Positions 8,615 to 17,081 are shown, numbered from the stretch's first letter. The stretch: DNA of 60,702 nt from Lysinibacillus mangiferihumi (GCF_003049665.1 NZ_PYWM01000029.1:1-60702); one strand, 5' to 3'. Made by a program: numbers and translations. Notes: generated from the letters alone by a model not told the origin.

Positions 8615-9805
8615 TTAAATTTGTTTTTTTAGAAACGCAGGACTCTTCTCAAATCGAATACCAGTTAGAAGTAAGCCTGCGCCAACTAAAACTACACTGG
8701 CCGCACCCAGTAACACAGCGTCATAATTCTGAGTGGCAGTTGAGATAATTCCAGCAATTGATGGCCCAATCATTTGTCCACCTGCATAGATAGATGTAAG
8801 AATGCCAATAATCCGACTACTATTAAATGGACTCATTTGGCGTGCTAATGTTGTAGCAAGGGTTGTGATTCCCATAAAAGTGGCCCCAAATAATAGAGCA
8901 CTTAAAACTACACCTATTTGAGATACCCATAAAGCTGGTAGCGCTATACCAAAAGCTTGCAGTGTCATTGCTAACACCAATGATTTAACAAATCCAATTT
9001 TTTTAGCTAACTCTGACCAGATAATACAAGATGGAATTGCAGCCAATCCTACCACCATCCACACTACGGTAGCATCACCATTAAAGCTCGGTATTTCTTT
9101 CGCGATTGATACAATAAATGTACCTGTCACAATATACCCTAACCCTTCTAATCCATAAGCTACAATTAGCCAAGGAATCCATTTTAAAGGAGGTACACAT
9201 AGAGCACTTTCTTGTTTACTAGTTTTCTCAAAAGACAGTGGTTCGTCTTTCATGCTAATCCAAACTATCAAAACTAGCAGCATACTAACACCGGACAAAC
9301 CTAACCATACGCCTTCCCACCTGTATAAACGATTTAATATGGGTATCAGTAAACTTGATAAAAAAATGCCCAGCCCTACTCCACCATAGAAAATGCCAGA
9401 CCAATTCAATTTATTTCTGATAGCTAGTTTATCTAGCACAATGCCAGAGGCCATCACAAAAACAATGGCGCTGGAAATACCCGATATAAAACGCAACCCA
9501 TACCAAATAAAATAAGATTGAAATAAACCCATACTAGCTGTTGTTAGAATACTAATAACCAGACTCAACCTTAATATAAACGTTCTATGTTGCTTTACAG
9601 GAATAATCCCTACTAAAAATGCTCCAAGCAAATAGCCTGCATAATTACTTGTAGCAAGATAACCCCCTACTGCATTTGAAAACGAAAGATCACTTTGCAT
9701 CAGTGGAAGAATTGGCGTATAAGCAAACCTGCCAATTCCCATAGCAACGACTAAAGATAAAATACCACCTAATAAAAAAATAGAAGAATGTTTAAATAAA
9801 ATCAC
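8615..9805 (-). CDS. YbfB/YjiJ-type MFS transporter
   Basis: A 396-residue, roughly 12-TM transporter. The N-terminus contains MGIGRFAYTPILPLMQSD, the signature of the YbfB/YjiJ group (PF06779). The substrate is unknown. It is the first gene of the leftward operon and faces a LysR regulator across a 113-bp divergent region containing an operator-like palindrome. The GTG start at 9805 has AAGGGG almost touching it, which is poor spacing, so the exact start is uncertain. Confidence 0.8.
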   Translation of the reverse strand: MILFKHSSIFLLGGILSLVVAMGIGRFAYTPILPLMQSDLSFSNAVGGYLATSNYAGYLLGAFLVGIIPVKQHRTFILRLSLVISILTTASMGLFQSYFIWYGLRFISGISSAIVFVMASGIVLDKLAIRNKLNWSGIFYGGVGLGIFLSSLLIPILNRLYRWEGVWLGLSGVSMLLVLIVWISMKDEPLSFEKTSKQESALCVPPLKWIPWLIVAYGLEGLGYIVTGTFIVSIAKEIPSFNGDATVVWMVVGLAAIPSCIIWSELAKKIGFVKSLVLAMTLQAFGIALPALWVSQIGVVLSALLFGATFMGITTLATTLARQMSPFNSSRIIGILTSIYAGGQMIGPSIAGIISTATQNYDAVLLGAASVVLVGAGLLLTGIRFEKSPAFLKKQI

Positions 9806-9820
9806 ACCCCTTGTAAAATC

Positions 9821-9865
9821 ATTATATAAATATCATAACTTTTTTTTGAAATATAGTATAATTCA
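9821..9865. promoter_or_regulatory. Divergent promoter region with LysR-type palindrome
   Basis: TGAAATATAGTATAATTCA (9847-9865) is palindromic at 16 of 19 positions and fits the T-N11-A form of LysR operators. A TATAAT for rightward LysR transcription (9857-9862) lies inside it. A leftward TATAAT (9826-9821) with TTCAAA 18 bp upstream (9850-9845) would serve the MFS operon. One site could therefore autoregulate LysR and switch the operon. Confidence 0.6.
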
Positions 9866-9918
9866 GGTAAGTGATAGTTGCCATCTTTTATTTATATAGC
9901 TAAATGGAGGGTTTACTT

Positions 9919-10815
9919 ATGGACTTACATGCTTTGAATATTTTTAAATCTGTTGCCGAAAAAGGGAGTATTTCGCAAGCCGCTCGTGATCTTAATTACG
10001 CACAATCCAATATCACTACTAAAATTCAACAATTAGAAAACGATCTTCAAACCACACTATTTTACCGAAATAACCGTGGCACTACCTTAACTTCCAAAGG
10101 AAAAGTCTTATTAACGTACGCTGAAAATATCTTTAATTTAATAGAAGAAACAGTTAAGGTGATGCAAGATAATCAAATTCCACAAGGTCCATTATCTATA
10201 GGCTCTATGGAAACAACTGCTGCTGTTCGTTTACCATCTCTACTATCAAAATATCACCACGAATATCCAAATGTAGACTTGAATTTAAAAACAGGACCAA
10301 CTCAACAAAATATTCAAGGGGTTCTTCATCATGAACTAGATGGTGCATTCGTCGCTGGCCCTATCAACCACCCTGAACTAACTCAAAAGACCGTTATCGA
10401 AGAGGACTTGGTACTAATTACAGATACTGTTCATCCTCCTTTGTCATCTATTAAAGATATCCAAACAAGGACGCTACTAGTGTTTCGAAGTGGCTGCACT
10501 TATCGGGCAAAACTCGAACAATGGTTGCACGATGAAGGAATTACACCAAATAAAATAATGGAATTTGGTACACTTGAAGCAATTCTTGGCTGTGTCTCTG
10601 CAGGGTTAGGTATAAGCATGCTCCCCTACTCTGTTATAGAAATGCATTTACAAGCTGGAACAATTAGGCATCATTCAATCCCAAATCCTTATGGAAAAGT
10701 TGAAACAATATTCATCTATAGGAAGGACACATTTATACCTACATCTTTAATAAAATTTATGGATATGTTTTGTGAGGAGAGAAATGCTTTTAAACGTCCT
10801 ATCCCTGTACAATAA
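9919..10815 (+). CDS. LysR-family transcriptional regulator
   Basis: The N-terminal winged helix-turn-helix is clear (LNIFKSVAEKGSISQAARDLNYAQSNITTKIQQLE), followed by a two-lobed substrate-binding domain of about 200 residues ending in a typical IPNPYGKVETIFIYRKD segment. Start ATG 9919 has GGAGGG 7 nt upstream; an in-frame ATG at 9904 overlaps that site. It is divergent from the MFS/FAD/nitronate monooxygenase operon and probably activates it in response to a pathway compound. A terminator follows at 10958. Confidence 0.9.
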   Translation: MDLHALNIFKSVAEKGSISQAARDLNYAQSNITTKIQQLENDLQTTLFYRNNRGTTLTSKGKVLLTYAENIFNLIEETVKVMQDNQIPQGPLSIGSMETTAAVRLPSLLSKYHHEYPNVDLNLKTGPTQQNIQGVLHHELDGAFVAGPINHPELTQKTVIEEDLVLITDTVHPPLSSIKDIQTRTLLVFRSGCTYRAKLEQWLHDEGITPNKIMEFGTLEAILGCVSAGLGISMLPYSVIEMHLQAGTIRHHSIPNPYGKVETIFIYRKDTFIPTSLIKFMDMFCEERNAFKRPIPVQ

Positions 10816-10957
10816 TCAGAATAGTCAGTTTTAAATAACTAGAAAAATAAGCGCGTTAATTTACAGTGCGGTGCCTTATGTATATGGGTATCTCCAATGA
10901 AGCTAAGCATAAAAATAGCAACAGCTTATTCGGCTTTTATTCCCTCTTACATTTATA

Positions 10958-10993
10958 AAGCATCTTAACCAATTTGGCTAAGATGCTTTTTTA
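10958..10993 (+). terminator. Rho-independent terminator
   Basis: AGCATCTTAACC and GGCTAAGATGCT form a 12-bp stem with one mismatch and a 5-nt loop, followed by TTTTTT. The 140 bp between the LysR stop and this hairpin hold nothing recognisable. Confidence 0.85.
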
Positions 10994-11017
10994 GTACATG
11001 TGTACAAGAAGAAGGCA

Positions 11018-11167
11018 CTACTTTACATTGATATAGTAGATTAGATGATCAGTCCATTCATCGTCCTCATAGATGAAGCCTTTTCTCGTGCATTCATAAA
11101 CCATACCAACACTTTCTGCCAACTTTATTGATGCATTATTATCAAGGTTTATATGCGCTTCGACTAT
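11018..11167 (-). pseudogene. C-terminal fragment of a GNAT acetyltransferase
   Basis: The minus strand reads VEAHINLDNNASIKLAESVG followed by MVYECTRKGFIYEDDEWTDH and then LIYYINVK-stop. This is the conserved C-terminal third of RimJ/RimL-like acetyltransferases (the N-x-x-S/A-I-x-L-x-E-x-x-G-M signature). There is no N-terminal half: the frame runs directly into the transporter fragment, marking a deletion junction near 11165. Confidence 0.75.
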
Positions 11168-11600
11168 ATTTTTTCTACACGCTTTCCATTAACAAAACAC
11201 GATAATACTAATCCACTAAGAGCAATAGCTGCTATAAAGAAGAAAGCATATTTTGTTCCTTCTGCAATTAACTCTAATAACGAGGCATTTTGGAATTGTT
11301 CCATATGCTGTTTTGTCCACTAACCATTAATGTAATGGTAAAAGCAGTTCCTGTTCCCCCTGCAATTTGTTGTAATGTGCTCATGACAGCGGCACCATCA
11401 GCATATAATTCACGTGGCAACTGATTTAATCCGTTTGTTTGCCGGCATAATAATCATTGATATTCCTATAAAGAAGATTGTATTTGCCAAAATAATTTGC
11501 CAAACAGGTGTATGTGCGGAAATCGTAAAAATAAATAGTAAACTTGCACTGAACGTTAACAGAAAGCCCAATGGCAAAAATTTTAAATATTTACGATGTT
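11164..11600 (-). pseudogene. DHA2-family MFS transporter remnant
   Basis: Read across two frame changes, the minus strand encodes the C-terminal part of an EmrB/LmrB-like exporter: RKYLKFLPLGFLLTFSASLL, ISAHTPVWQIILANTIFFIG, TNGLNQLPRELYADGAAVMS, LQQIAGGTGTAFTITLM, LIAEGTKYAFFFIAAIALSG. Frameshifts lie near 11435 and 11315. The intact paralogue at 43809-45323 contains the matching TNGLNQLP and LQQVAGAIGSA segments. The 5' two thirds are missing. Confidence 0.8.
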
Positions 11601-11897
11601 AATAAGGTTGAAAAACTAAAAAAATTAGATAGAAATGTATTAGAACCTTTACTGCCAGACCTCCTCGAATATACGCAAGATATGAACTGGCCTGTTGCTT
11701 CTGGCGTGGTGGATATACTATTAACTTTCCCTAAGGAAATTGTTTCCCATGTGCAAGCGATATTATCTTCAAATGATGATAACTGGAAGTGGTTTATTTT
11801 TCATTTTTTGGTTATTAAATTACCTATAGAGTCGCAAGTTAAGTTTAAACAGTATTTAATAAGAGTTGCCCAAACCCCTACACAAAAAGGGAGGTAA
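11571..11897 (+). CDS. DUF5071-domain protein with a displaced N-terminus
   Basis: Residues from about 9 on (DVNKVEKLKKLDRNVLEPLL, LEYTQDMNWPVASGVVDILL, DDNWKWFIFHFLV) match the DUF5071 pattern, an all-helical HEAT-like domain of unknown function. The first eight residues are encoded by sequence that, on the other strand, belongs to the decayed transporter, so the native start was probably lost and replaced by a chance ATG at 11571. No good ribosome site precedes it. Expression is doubtful; it may be a pseudogene. Confidence 0.5.
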   Translation: MAKILNIYDVNKVEKLKKLDRNVLEPLLPDLLEYTQDMNWPVASGVVDILLTFPKEIVSHVQAILSSNDDNWKWFIFHFLVIKLPIESQVKFKQYLIRVAQTPTQKGR

Positions 11898-11938
11898 TCT
11901 TCACACCCTTCCAAATCCAGCGCCTCCTTGTTTTTCCT
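11882..11938 (+). terminator. Probable terminator after the DUF5071 gene
   Basis: CAAAAAGGGAGG near 11882 can pair imperfectly with CCTCCTTGTTTTT near 11925-11937, giving a long-loop hairpin ending in T residues. Confidence 0.35.
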
Positions 11939-11961
11939 TGGTTAACACTCTATAAAAAAAA

Positions 11962-12321
11962 CTACGCTACATTAGTAGGACCTTGCTTACTAAGTAATCT
12001 TATAAATAACTGACCTAGAATATAGATACTTGAGACAAATATCATAGCACCATTTTTGCCAAAAGGTTTAAACCAACTGCCATCATCCAATATAAAAAAA
12101 TGACCCAATATTAATGAAATAACGATCATCATAATATTTAAACTAAAAAACAAAGGTAAATTCATTTTTCTCGTTAATAGACCTATAACGACTATGCACA
12201 CTATAAATGTAGGAAATAAGAAATCCGCGTCCTCACTATTAAGATAAAAATGATATTCATAAAAATAAAAGAAAAATGGAACTGGAAATAAAGACATTAT
12301 ACAAATAATAAATTTTTTCAT
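11962..12321 (-). CDS. Small integral membrane protein (119 aa)
   Basis: Four hydrophobic segments are visible: FIICIMSLFPVPFFFYFYEY, FPTFIVCIVVIGLLT, LFFSLNIMMIVISLILGHFF and MIFVSSIYILGQLFIRLL. I do not recognise a family. Start ATG 12321 is preferred because GTGAGG lies 9 nt upstream; the longer form from 12348 has none. It is followed on the same strand, further upstream, by the remnant of another small membrane protein. Confidence 0.6.
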   Translation of the reverse strand: MKKFIICIMSLFPVPFFFYFYEYHFYLNSEDADFLFPTFIVCIVVIGLLTRKMNLPLFFSLNIMMIVISLILGHFFILDDGSWFKPFGKNGAMIFVSSIYILGQLFIRLLSKQGPTNVA

Positions 12322-12429
12322 TAATATAAACCTCACTATATTGAACAAATAAGGAAATCAATATTTAGTGTAATTTTACACCAAAAATTGGTTTTTTCAT
12401 ATATTTAATAATTCTTATTTAAGACTCTA

Positions 12430-12599
12430 TTATGTGTATTCTCTACCCTCTTTTCTATTTACTTTAGGCAAAAATAAAATGCTGACAATCCACCCTAAAT
12501 ACAAAGGGTATTTTAATATTTCATTTGTTGAATACCCTAATAAATAAGGTAAATGATTATACCGGTTATATACAATCCCAATCCTATTTTGTTCAACAT
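12430..12599 (-). pseudogene. Frameshifted two-TM small membrane protein
   Basis: ATG 12599 has an excellent ribosome site (AAGAAGGGG, 6-nt spacing) and reads MLNKIGLGLYITGIIIYLIY then stop. One base restored in the TATTAG stretch continues as LGYSTNEILKYPLYLGWIVS then ILFLPKVNRKEGREYT and stop at 12430. The joined product of about 56 residues has two hydrophobic segments and a basic tail. Either a natural one-base deletion or a sequencing error. Confidence 0.5.
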
Positions 12600-12804
12600 A
12601 TGTCACCCCTTCTTTTCAAGAACAAAATATTTTGTTAATTATAACACCGCCTTTATTATACCATTTATTTACATATATTAATTTATGCAATATTGCTCAC
12701 ATAGCATTTTATTTAGATAACCGTTCGTTCAATAATTGCTTACAGTTGTCCGTTTTTTACGTTTGTGTTATAAAAAACTAAAAATAGAGTAGGAGGAGAT
12801 TATC

Positions 12805-13146
12805 ATCAAATTAAGAGAAGAATACACTTGTCCGTTAGAATTAGTACAAGATATGATCAAAGGAAAATGGAAATGTATTATTATTTGGCGATTACGGCTT
12901 GGACCCACATCTCCATCTAAACTAAGACGGGATATTAAAGGAATCACTGAAAAAATGCTGTTAGAGCAATTAAAAGAACTAATGGATTTTCAATTAGTCG
13001 ATAAAGAGGAATACCTTTCCACATATCCACTACGAGTGGAATATAGCTTAAGTACAAAAGGAAAAGAAGTATTAAAATCATTAGAAATTATGCAGCGATT
13101 AGGCATTCAATATCTCGAGGAGAAACAAATAATAGGTAGTCGTTAA
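12805..13146 (+). CDS. HxlR-family regulator with a non-canonical start
   Basis: The frame reads KLREEYTCPLELVQDMIKGK then WKCIIIWRL, the full HxlR N-terminus including the conserved Cys-Pro, followed by the winged helix (PTSPSKLRRDIKGITEKMLLEQLKEL) and the wing strand (YPLRVEYSLSTKGKEVL). An AGGAGG at 12791-12796 lies exactly 8 nt before codon 12805, but that codon is ATC, preceded by ATC and ATT; an in-frame TAG is at 12790. No ATG/GTG/TTG occurs until 12853, which would delete the Cys region. Either ATC/ATT initiation, an ATG-to-ATC mutation, or a base error. It probably regulates the adjacent PEBP lipoprotein gene; a TACCC/GGGTA dyad lies between them (13153-13174). Confidence 0.7.
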   Translation: MKLREEYTCPLELVQDMIKGKWKCIIIWRLRLGPTSPSKLRRDIKGITEKMLLEQLKELMDFQLVDKEEYLSTYPLRVEYSLSTKGKEVLKSLEIMQRLGIQYLEEKQIIGSR

Positions 13147-13237
13147 ATAGAGTACCCTTACAAAAAAGTGGGTAATTTACGATAGTTTTTTCTCCATGTT
13201 ATCATGACCTCAACAACAACATATGGAGGTAATAACC

Positions 13238-13858
13238 ATGAAGAAAAAATTTATATTATTCCTATCCATCCTTTCACTTTTAGCTATAGGTATACTAGCT
13301 GGATGCAGTAACCAAAATAAAAATACTACTGAATCCGCAAAAGAAAAAACATTTGTCGTAACAAGTACTGGTATAGTAGATGGCGTTATTCAAGATCAAT
13401 ATGGACAACTAGGAGATTCCTTTAACGAGCATGGCATGCCGACTTATTCATTACCATTAAAGTTTGAAAATGCACCAAAAGAAACTGTGTCATATGCGTT
13501 AGTTTTAGAAGATAAAGACGCTTTCCCTATTAGCCAAGGGTTCTCTTGGATTCATTGGACAGCAGCTAATATTCAAAAAGATGAACTGAAAGAAAACGAA
13601 AGTCAAACAGCGACTGATTTTGTCCAAGGCGTAAATAGTTGGATAAGTCCTCAAGGAGGTAGCCAAAGCGCAGAACTCTCTAGCTTTTACGGGGGGATGG
13701 CTCCGCCCGATAAACCTCATACTTACGAGATTCATATCTATGCATTAGATACGACCGTCGATTTAGAAAATGGATTTTTACTGAATGAACTCTATCATGC
13801 TATCGAAGGGCATGTGTTAGCTGACTACACTTTAAAGGGTACTTACCCAAATAAGTAA
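13238..13858 (+). CDS. PEBP (YbhB/YbcL-type) lipoprotein
   Basis: Residues 1-22 form a lipoprotein signal (MKKKFILFLSILSLLAIGIL, then AGC with the lipidated Cys). The mature part is a phosphatidylethanolamine-binding/Raf-kinase-inhibitor-like domain, with the ligand-pocket elements LVLEDKDAFPISQGFSWIHW and FYGGMAPPDKPHTYEIHIYA. In YbhB-type proteins the first normally reads DPDAP; here it is DKDAF, a deviation in the anion pocket. Start ATG 13238 has GGAGG 8 nt upstream. It lies 91 bp downstream of the HxlR gene on the same strand and is anchored outside the membrane. The physiological role of bacterial PEBP proteins is unclear. Confidence 0.85.
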   Translation: MKKKFILFLSILSLLAIGILAGCSNQNKNTTESAKEKTFVVTSTGIVDGVIQDQYGQLGDSFNEHGMPTYSLPLKFENAPKETVSYALVLEDKDAFPISQGFSWIHWTAANIQKDELKENESQTATDFVQGVNSWISPQGGSQSAELSSFYGGMAPPDKPHTYEIHIYALDTTVDLENGFLLNELYHAIEGHVLADYTLKGTYPNK

Positions 13859-13908
13859 TTACTTATTATCCTAATTTATCTCAACATTATATCAATTTAA
13901 CTTCAAAT

Positions 13909-13950
13909 AAGTCCGGGACTGTTCGATTTTTTGAGTCTCTGGACTTTTTT
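13909..13950 (+). terminator. Terminator after the PEBP gene
   Basis: AAGTCC-GGGACT and AGTC-TCTGGACTT pair imperfectly around a 13-nt loop, followed by TTTTTT. Confidence 0.7.
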
Positions 13951-14018
13951 CTTTGCTCCTAGTAACATTGTTTTAAGAACAAATTGATTTGGTTTTCTAC
14001 GTTAAATCACTGAAACTT

Positions 14019-14070
14019 TAGCCAGCTATAGCAACAATTTAGACAAAAAGAGCTTGGCTAATAATTTTTT
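14019..14070 (+). other. Hairpin in the 310-bp gap 13859-14171
   Basis: TAGCCAGCT and AGCTTGGCTA pair with one bulge around a 23-nt loop, and a T-run follows at 14065. It may be a second terminator or a leader structure. Nothing else is recognisable in this gap. Confidence 0.4.
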
Positions 14071-14171
14071 TGTTTTCATTACTGAAACAATATAGGATAT
14101 ACTTTTATAGTCCTGTTATTGGCACGTAAAATAGAAAGTTAATTTCAAGAAAGTTTTATTGGAGGTTTATT

Positions 14172-14435
14172 ATGAATTACAGAATTATTAACAAACAAGT
14201 ATTTGAACAAGCACAGCTTCGTTCGGTTTCAGATGTACCATTCACCGAAGAAGAACTTCAACATGGGATGAAAATTGCCGTCTCTAAAGCAGATGATACT
14301 TTAGCTTTATATTTACTAGATATCGAAGGTCATAGAAAATTTGAAGTTCGTTGGGACGATTCATCAGAAATTTTCAACGGTTGGTATTCAGCATGGGATA
14401 ATTTCTCTTGGTGCCTAGATGTAGTAAGCAAATAA
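14172..14435 (+). CDS. Hypothetical protein (87 aa)
   Basis: The start is well supported by TTGGAGG 8 nt before ATG 14172. The soluble product is rich in acidic and aromatic residues (RKFEVRWDDSSEIFNGWYSA then WDNFSWCLDVVSK) and has no signal peptide or membrane segment. I do not recognise the family. It forms a monocistronic unit closed by a strong terminator at 14448. Confidence 0.65.
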   Translation: MNYRIINKQVFEQAQLRSVSDVPFTEEELQHGMKIAVSKADDTLALYLLDIEGHRKFEVRWDDSSEIFNGWYSAWDNFSWCLDVVSK

Positions 14436-14447
14436 ATAGCCTTGTGG

Positions 14448-14501
14448 AATAATATCAACTAGAAACGAACATTCTTTTGTTTTCAGTTGATATTATTTTA
14501 T
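14448..14501 (+). terminator. Strong terminator
   Basis: AATAATATCAACT (14448-14460) and AGTTGATATTATT (14485-14497) form a perfect 13-bp stem with a 24-nt loop, ending in TTTATTT. Confidence 0.8.
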
Positions 14502-14523
14502 TTAACTAGTATTTCTACTTTAG

Positions 14524-14661
14524 AATAAAGGGTTTTTCAATCGTGGTTTTGATTACAAAGGAACGGACAAAAAAGCTTTTTACAAATGTTTGTATTTTGG
14601 CATAGCGATGTGTTTATTATTTATAGTTTTATTTATTGTCCAATTTATAAGAAATGGATAA
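14524..14661 (+). pseudogene. Start-less remnant of a small membrane protein
   Basis: The frame reads NKGFFNRGFDYKGTDKKAFY then KCLYFGIAMCLLFIVLFIVQ then FIRNG-stop, coding-like with one hydrophobic segment. A TAG stop (14521-14523) directly precedes it and there is no ATG/GTG/TTG or ribosome site for the first 20 codons. Probably a decayed gene. The rest of the 14436-14814 gap holds only the promoter region of the next lipoprotein. Confidence 0.35.
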
Positions 14662-14814
14662 CAAACGTTACGCATGCCTCTCACTTTTAGGTTGTCAGCA
14701 ATGCAGGGAAGATGATTTTCTTTCATTCGCTAGAAAAAATACTTTAACTCCCTGTCCCCTTGTATAATTCATACGCAATTTGAACATATATGGAGTAACA
14801 AGGGAGGAATGAAC

Positions 14815-15270
14815 ATGAAAAAACTACTTTACATGTTAGTACTATTCACGCTATTGTTATCAGCCTGTGGAAAGAATGCCGAACCGAAGGAAGCAGCAGT
14901 GAATCCAGAGACATCTGTTAAAGATATTGTGGGCGCAACCGTTAAAAATAAATTTACTGTAGAAGAAACGAAAGGTATTGTTACTATTTCGATTCAGGAT
15001 ACAGATGTAAGAGAAGGTTCAAAAAACCAGATGCTAAAAGATTCAGGGAAAATATTTGCAGAGATGTCGAAACTAAAAAGCGTGAAAACACCTTCAATTA
15101 TTTGGTATGCCCCATTAACAGGTGCTAATAGCAATGAAGAAATGACCGAAGTATTAAGCATTTATTTTAATGAAAAAGATTTTAGAACTGTCAATTGGGC
15201 CGACTATTCTCGATTAAATATAGAATCCATTGCTACTGAATATAGGGAGAACCAAGCATTAGGAGATTAA
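14815..15270 (+). CDS. Predicted lipoprotein, unknown function
   Basis: MKKLLYMLVLFTLLLSACGK is a classic signal with the lipobox LSAC (Cys at residue 18). The mature part is about 130 residues, soluble, with no family I recognise; it contains a predicted alpha/beta stretch around VKNKFTVEETKGIVTISIQD. Start ATG 14815 is preferred to ATG 14809 because GGGAGG lies 7 nt upstream. A TATAAT (14763-14768) upstream may be its -10, but no convincing -35 is seen. Confidence 0.75.
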   Translation: MKKLLYMLVLFTLLLSACGKNAEPKEAAVNPETSVKDIVGATVKNKFTVEETKGIVTISIQDTDVREGSKNQMLKDSGKIFAEMSKLKSVKTPSIIWYAPLTGANSNEEMTEVLSIYFNEKDFRTVNWADYSRLNIESIATEYRENQALGD

Positions 15271-15313
15271 ACATTCAGAAGCGAATGCAACATCGAAAGA
15301 GGATGGGACATAA

Positions 15314-15607
15314 CTAAAAAAATTTAAGGAACAGAGGAAAGGTGTTCGTAAATTTGCTATATGGAGAACTTAGCTCATAACCCGTATTATAGCGTTTTTC
15401 GCTTTCTACAATGTAATCATCAATATGTAGCACATGAATCGTACATGCATTTTCTAGCATGCTCACTAGCTCTTTGACAAAGGTCGTTTTTCCTGCCCCA
15501 CCTAATCCGTCAATGGCAACAATAAATGGCCTTTCTCCCCAATCCGAACCGCAATATCGTTTCATTATTTCGGTTGTAACCTGCTGTAGGCAAAGCAATT
15601 CTCCCAC
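15314..15607 (-). pseudogene. 3'-truncated uridine-kinase-like P-loop protein
   Basis: The N-terminal 78 residues are a P-loop NTPase of the uridine kinase/phosphoribulokinase type: FIVAIDGLGGAGKTTFVKEL (Walker A), then VLHIDDYIVESEKRYNTGYE. Homology stops there and the remaining 19 residues are unrelated, so the lid and substrate-binding parts (normally another 100 or more residues) are missing. The deletion point lies near 15373. Ribosome site AAGGAG precedes the GTG/TTG start region. Probably a non-functional remnant. Confidence 0.7.
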
Positions 15608-15665
15608 TCTCCTTAAAATACAAATAACCAGCTTACCTTCACAAGGTAAACTGGTCTCTTATTAA

Positions 15666-16310
15666 TTAATGGGATAAAGCAACATTAAATGAAGCAGCGG
15701 TTTTCGCTTTTACCTCTTCCAATGTCACACCCTCTGCTAATTCGATGAGTTGCATGCCTGCATCTGTAAAATCGAATACAGCTAAGTCCGTTATTAATCT
15801 GTGTACGACACCTTTGCCTGTTAACGGTAGCTCACACTGCTTTTTAATTTTTGATTCTCCATTTTTATTGACATGCTCCATCACCACGATAACTCTTTTC
15901 GCGCCAACAACAAGATCCATAGCACCGCCCATGCCTTTGATCATTTTTCCTGGAATCATCCAATTCGCTAGATCCCCAGTTTCCGAAACTTCCATACCAC
16001 CTAAAATGGCAAGATCAATATGCCCCCCACGTATCATGGCAAAGGAATCAGCGCTATCAAAAAAGGATGCGCCTGGCACGGCTGTCACCGTTTCCTTCCC
16101 TGCATTAATGAGGTCAGGGTCTACCATACTCTCCTCTGGATAAGGGCCAATACCGAGAAGGCCATTTTCAGATTGTAATAGCACCTCGTAGTCAGCAGGA
16201 ATAGCATTGGCAATAAGTGTTGGGATACCAATACCTAAATTGACATTCATGCCATTTTCAATTTCTTGCACAGCTCTATTCACAATTTTATGTCTTGTAT
16301 CCACCATCAT
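15666..16310 (-). CDS. scoB: 3-oxoacid CoA-transferase subunit B
   Basis: A family I CoA-transferase beta subunit: [20 protein letters not shown], then [15 protein letters not shown], which carries the catalytic Glu that forms the CoA thioester. Length of 214 residues is typical. It moves CoA between succinyl-CoA (or acetyl-CoA) and acetoacetate or short-chain acids. The start overlaps the subunit A stop by 4 bp, so the two are translated together. With the AtoE-type transporter nearby, the module probably takes up and activates acetoacetate/butyrate. Confidence 0.92.
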   Translation of the reverse strand: MMVDTRHKIVNRAVQEIENGMNVNLGIGIPTLIANAIPADYEVLLQSENGLLGIGPYPEESMVDPDLINAGKETVTAVPGASFFDSADSFAMIRGGHIDLAILGGMEVSETGDLANWMIPGKMIKGMGGAMDLVVGAKRVIVVMEHVNKNGESKIKKQCELPLTGKGVVHRLITDLAVFDFTDAGMQLIELAEGVTLEEVKAKTAASFNVALSH

Positions 16311-17014
16311 GCTTCCTCCTTTTTCACTGTCAAACGCTCGATACGTTTTTCATATTTTTCACCGAGTAAGACACGTTGCACAAAGACACCTGGTGTGTGG
16401 ATATGATCTGGATCTAGTTCGCCCACTTCCACAATTTCTTCTACTTCCGCAATTGTAATTTTGCCAGCCATTGCTGCTAAAGGATTAAAATTACGTGATG
16501 TTTTTCTATAAATTAAATTGCCTAGCTTGTCTGCTTTCCATGCTTTGACAAGCGCAAAATCTGCGACAATCCCTTGTTCTAAAATATATTCTTTGCCATC
16601 GAAAACCTTTACTTCCTTGCCCTCCGCAATAGGCGTGCCAACCCCTGTCGCTGTATAAAATCCTGGAATACCCGCTCCTCCAGCTCGTAGCCGCTCTGCT
16701 AGCGTTCCTTGTGGTGCGAGTTCTACTTCTAACTCACCGTTTAAAAATTGCTGTTCGAAAATTTTATTTTCGCCAACATAGGAAGCAATGATTTTTTTTA
16801 TTTGTTTATTGGCTAGTAATAATCCTAATCCCCAATTATCCACTCCGCAATTATTGCTCACAACGGTTAAATCTTTTGTTCCCTTTTGTTGTAATGCTGC
16901 AATTGCCTTTTCTGGAATACCACATAAACCAAATCCCCCTACTGCTAACGTAGCACCTTCCTTAATATCTGCAACGGCTTCCTCAAACGAATTCCACACT
17001 TTCCCGTTTCCCAT
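16307..17014 (-). CDS. scoA: 3-oxoacid CoA-transferase subunit A
   Basis: A CoA-transferase alpha subunit with [20 protein letters not shown] near the N-terminus and the conserved [20 protein letters not shown] and [13 protein letters not shown] segments that form the CoA site. At 235 residues it is full length. First gene of the leftward scoAB pair; a plausible promoter lies at 17052-17081. The pair could also be named atoD/atoA. Confidence 0.92.
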   Translation of the reverse strand: MGNGKVWNSFEEAVADIKEGATLAVGGFGLCGIPEKAIAALQQKGTKDLTVVSNNCGVDNWGLGLLLANKQIKKIIASYVGENKIFEQQFLNGELEVELAPQGTLAERLRAGGAGIPGFYTATGVGTPIAEGKEVKVFDGKEYILEQGIVADFALVKAWKADKLGNLIYRKTSRNFNPLAAMAGKITIAEVEEIVEVGELDPDHIHTPGVFVQRVLLGEKYEKRIERLTVKKEEA

Positions 17015-17051
17015 ATCGAAACCCCCTAAAATTGCTCGTTTATTAAGAAAA

Positions 17052-17081
17052 ATTCTACATCATTCTTGTTTTATAAGTAAA
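17052..17081 (-). promoter_or_regulatory. Promoter of scoAB with upstream repeats
   Basis: On the minus strand TTTACT (17081-17076), an 18-bp spacer and TAGAAT (17057-17052). Just upstream, GGAATT occurs at 17082 and 17092 and GGAAT again at 17114, spacing that suits a LysR-type activator contacting the -35 side. Confidence 0.5.

Noticed and set aside
15290..15325. GATGGGACATAACTAAAA as a known intergenic repeat
   Set aside because: It resembles repeats I remember from other Bacillota, but only one copy is in the window, so no claim is made.
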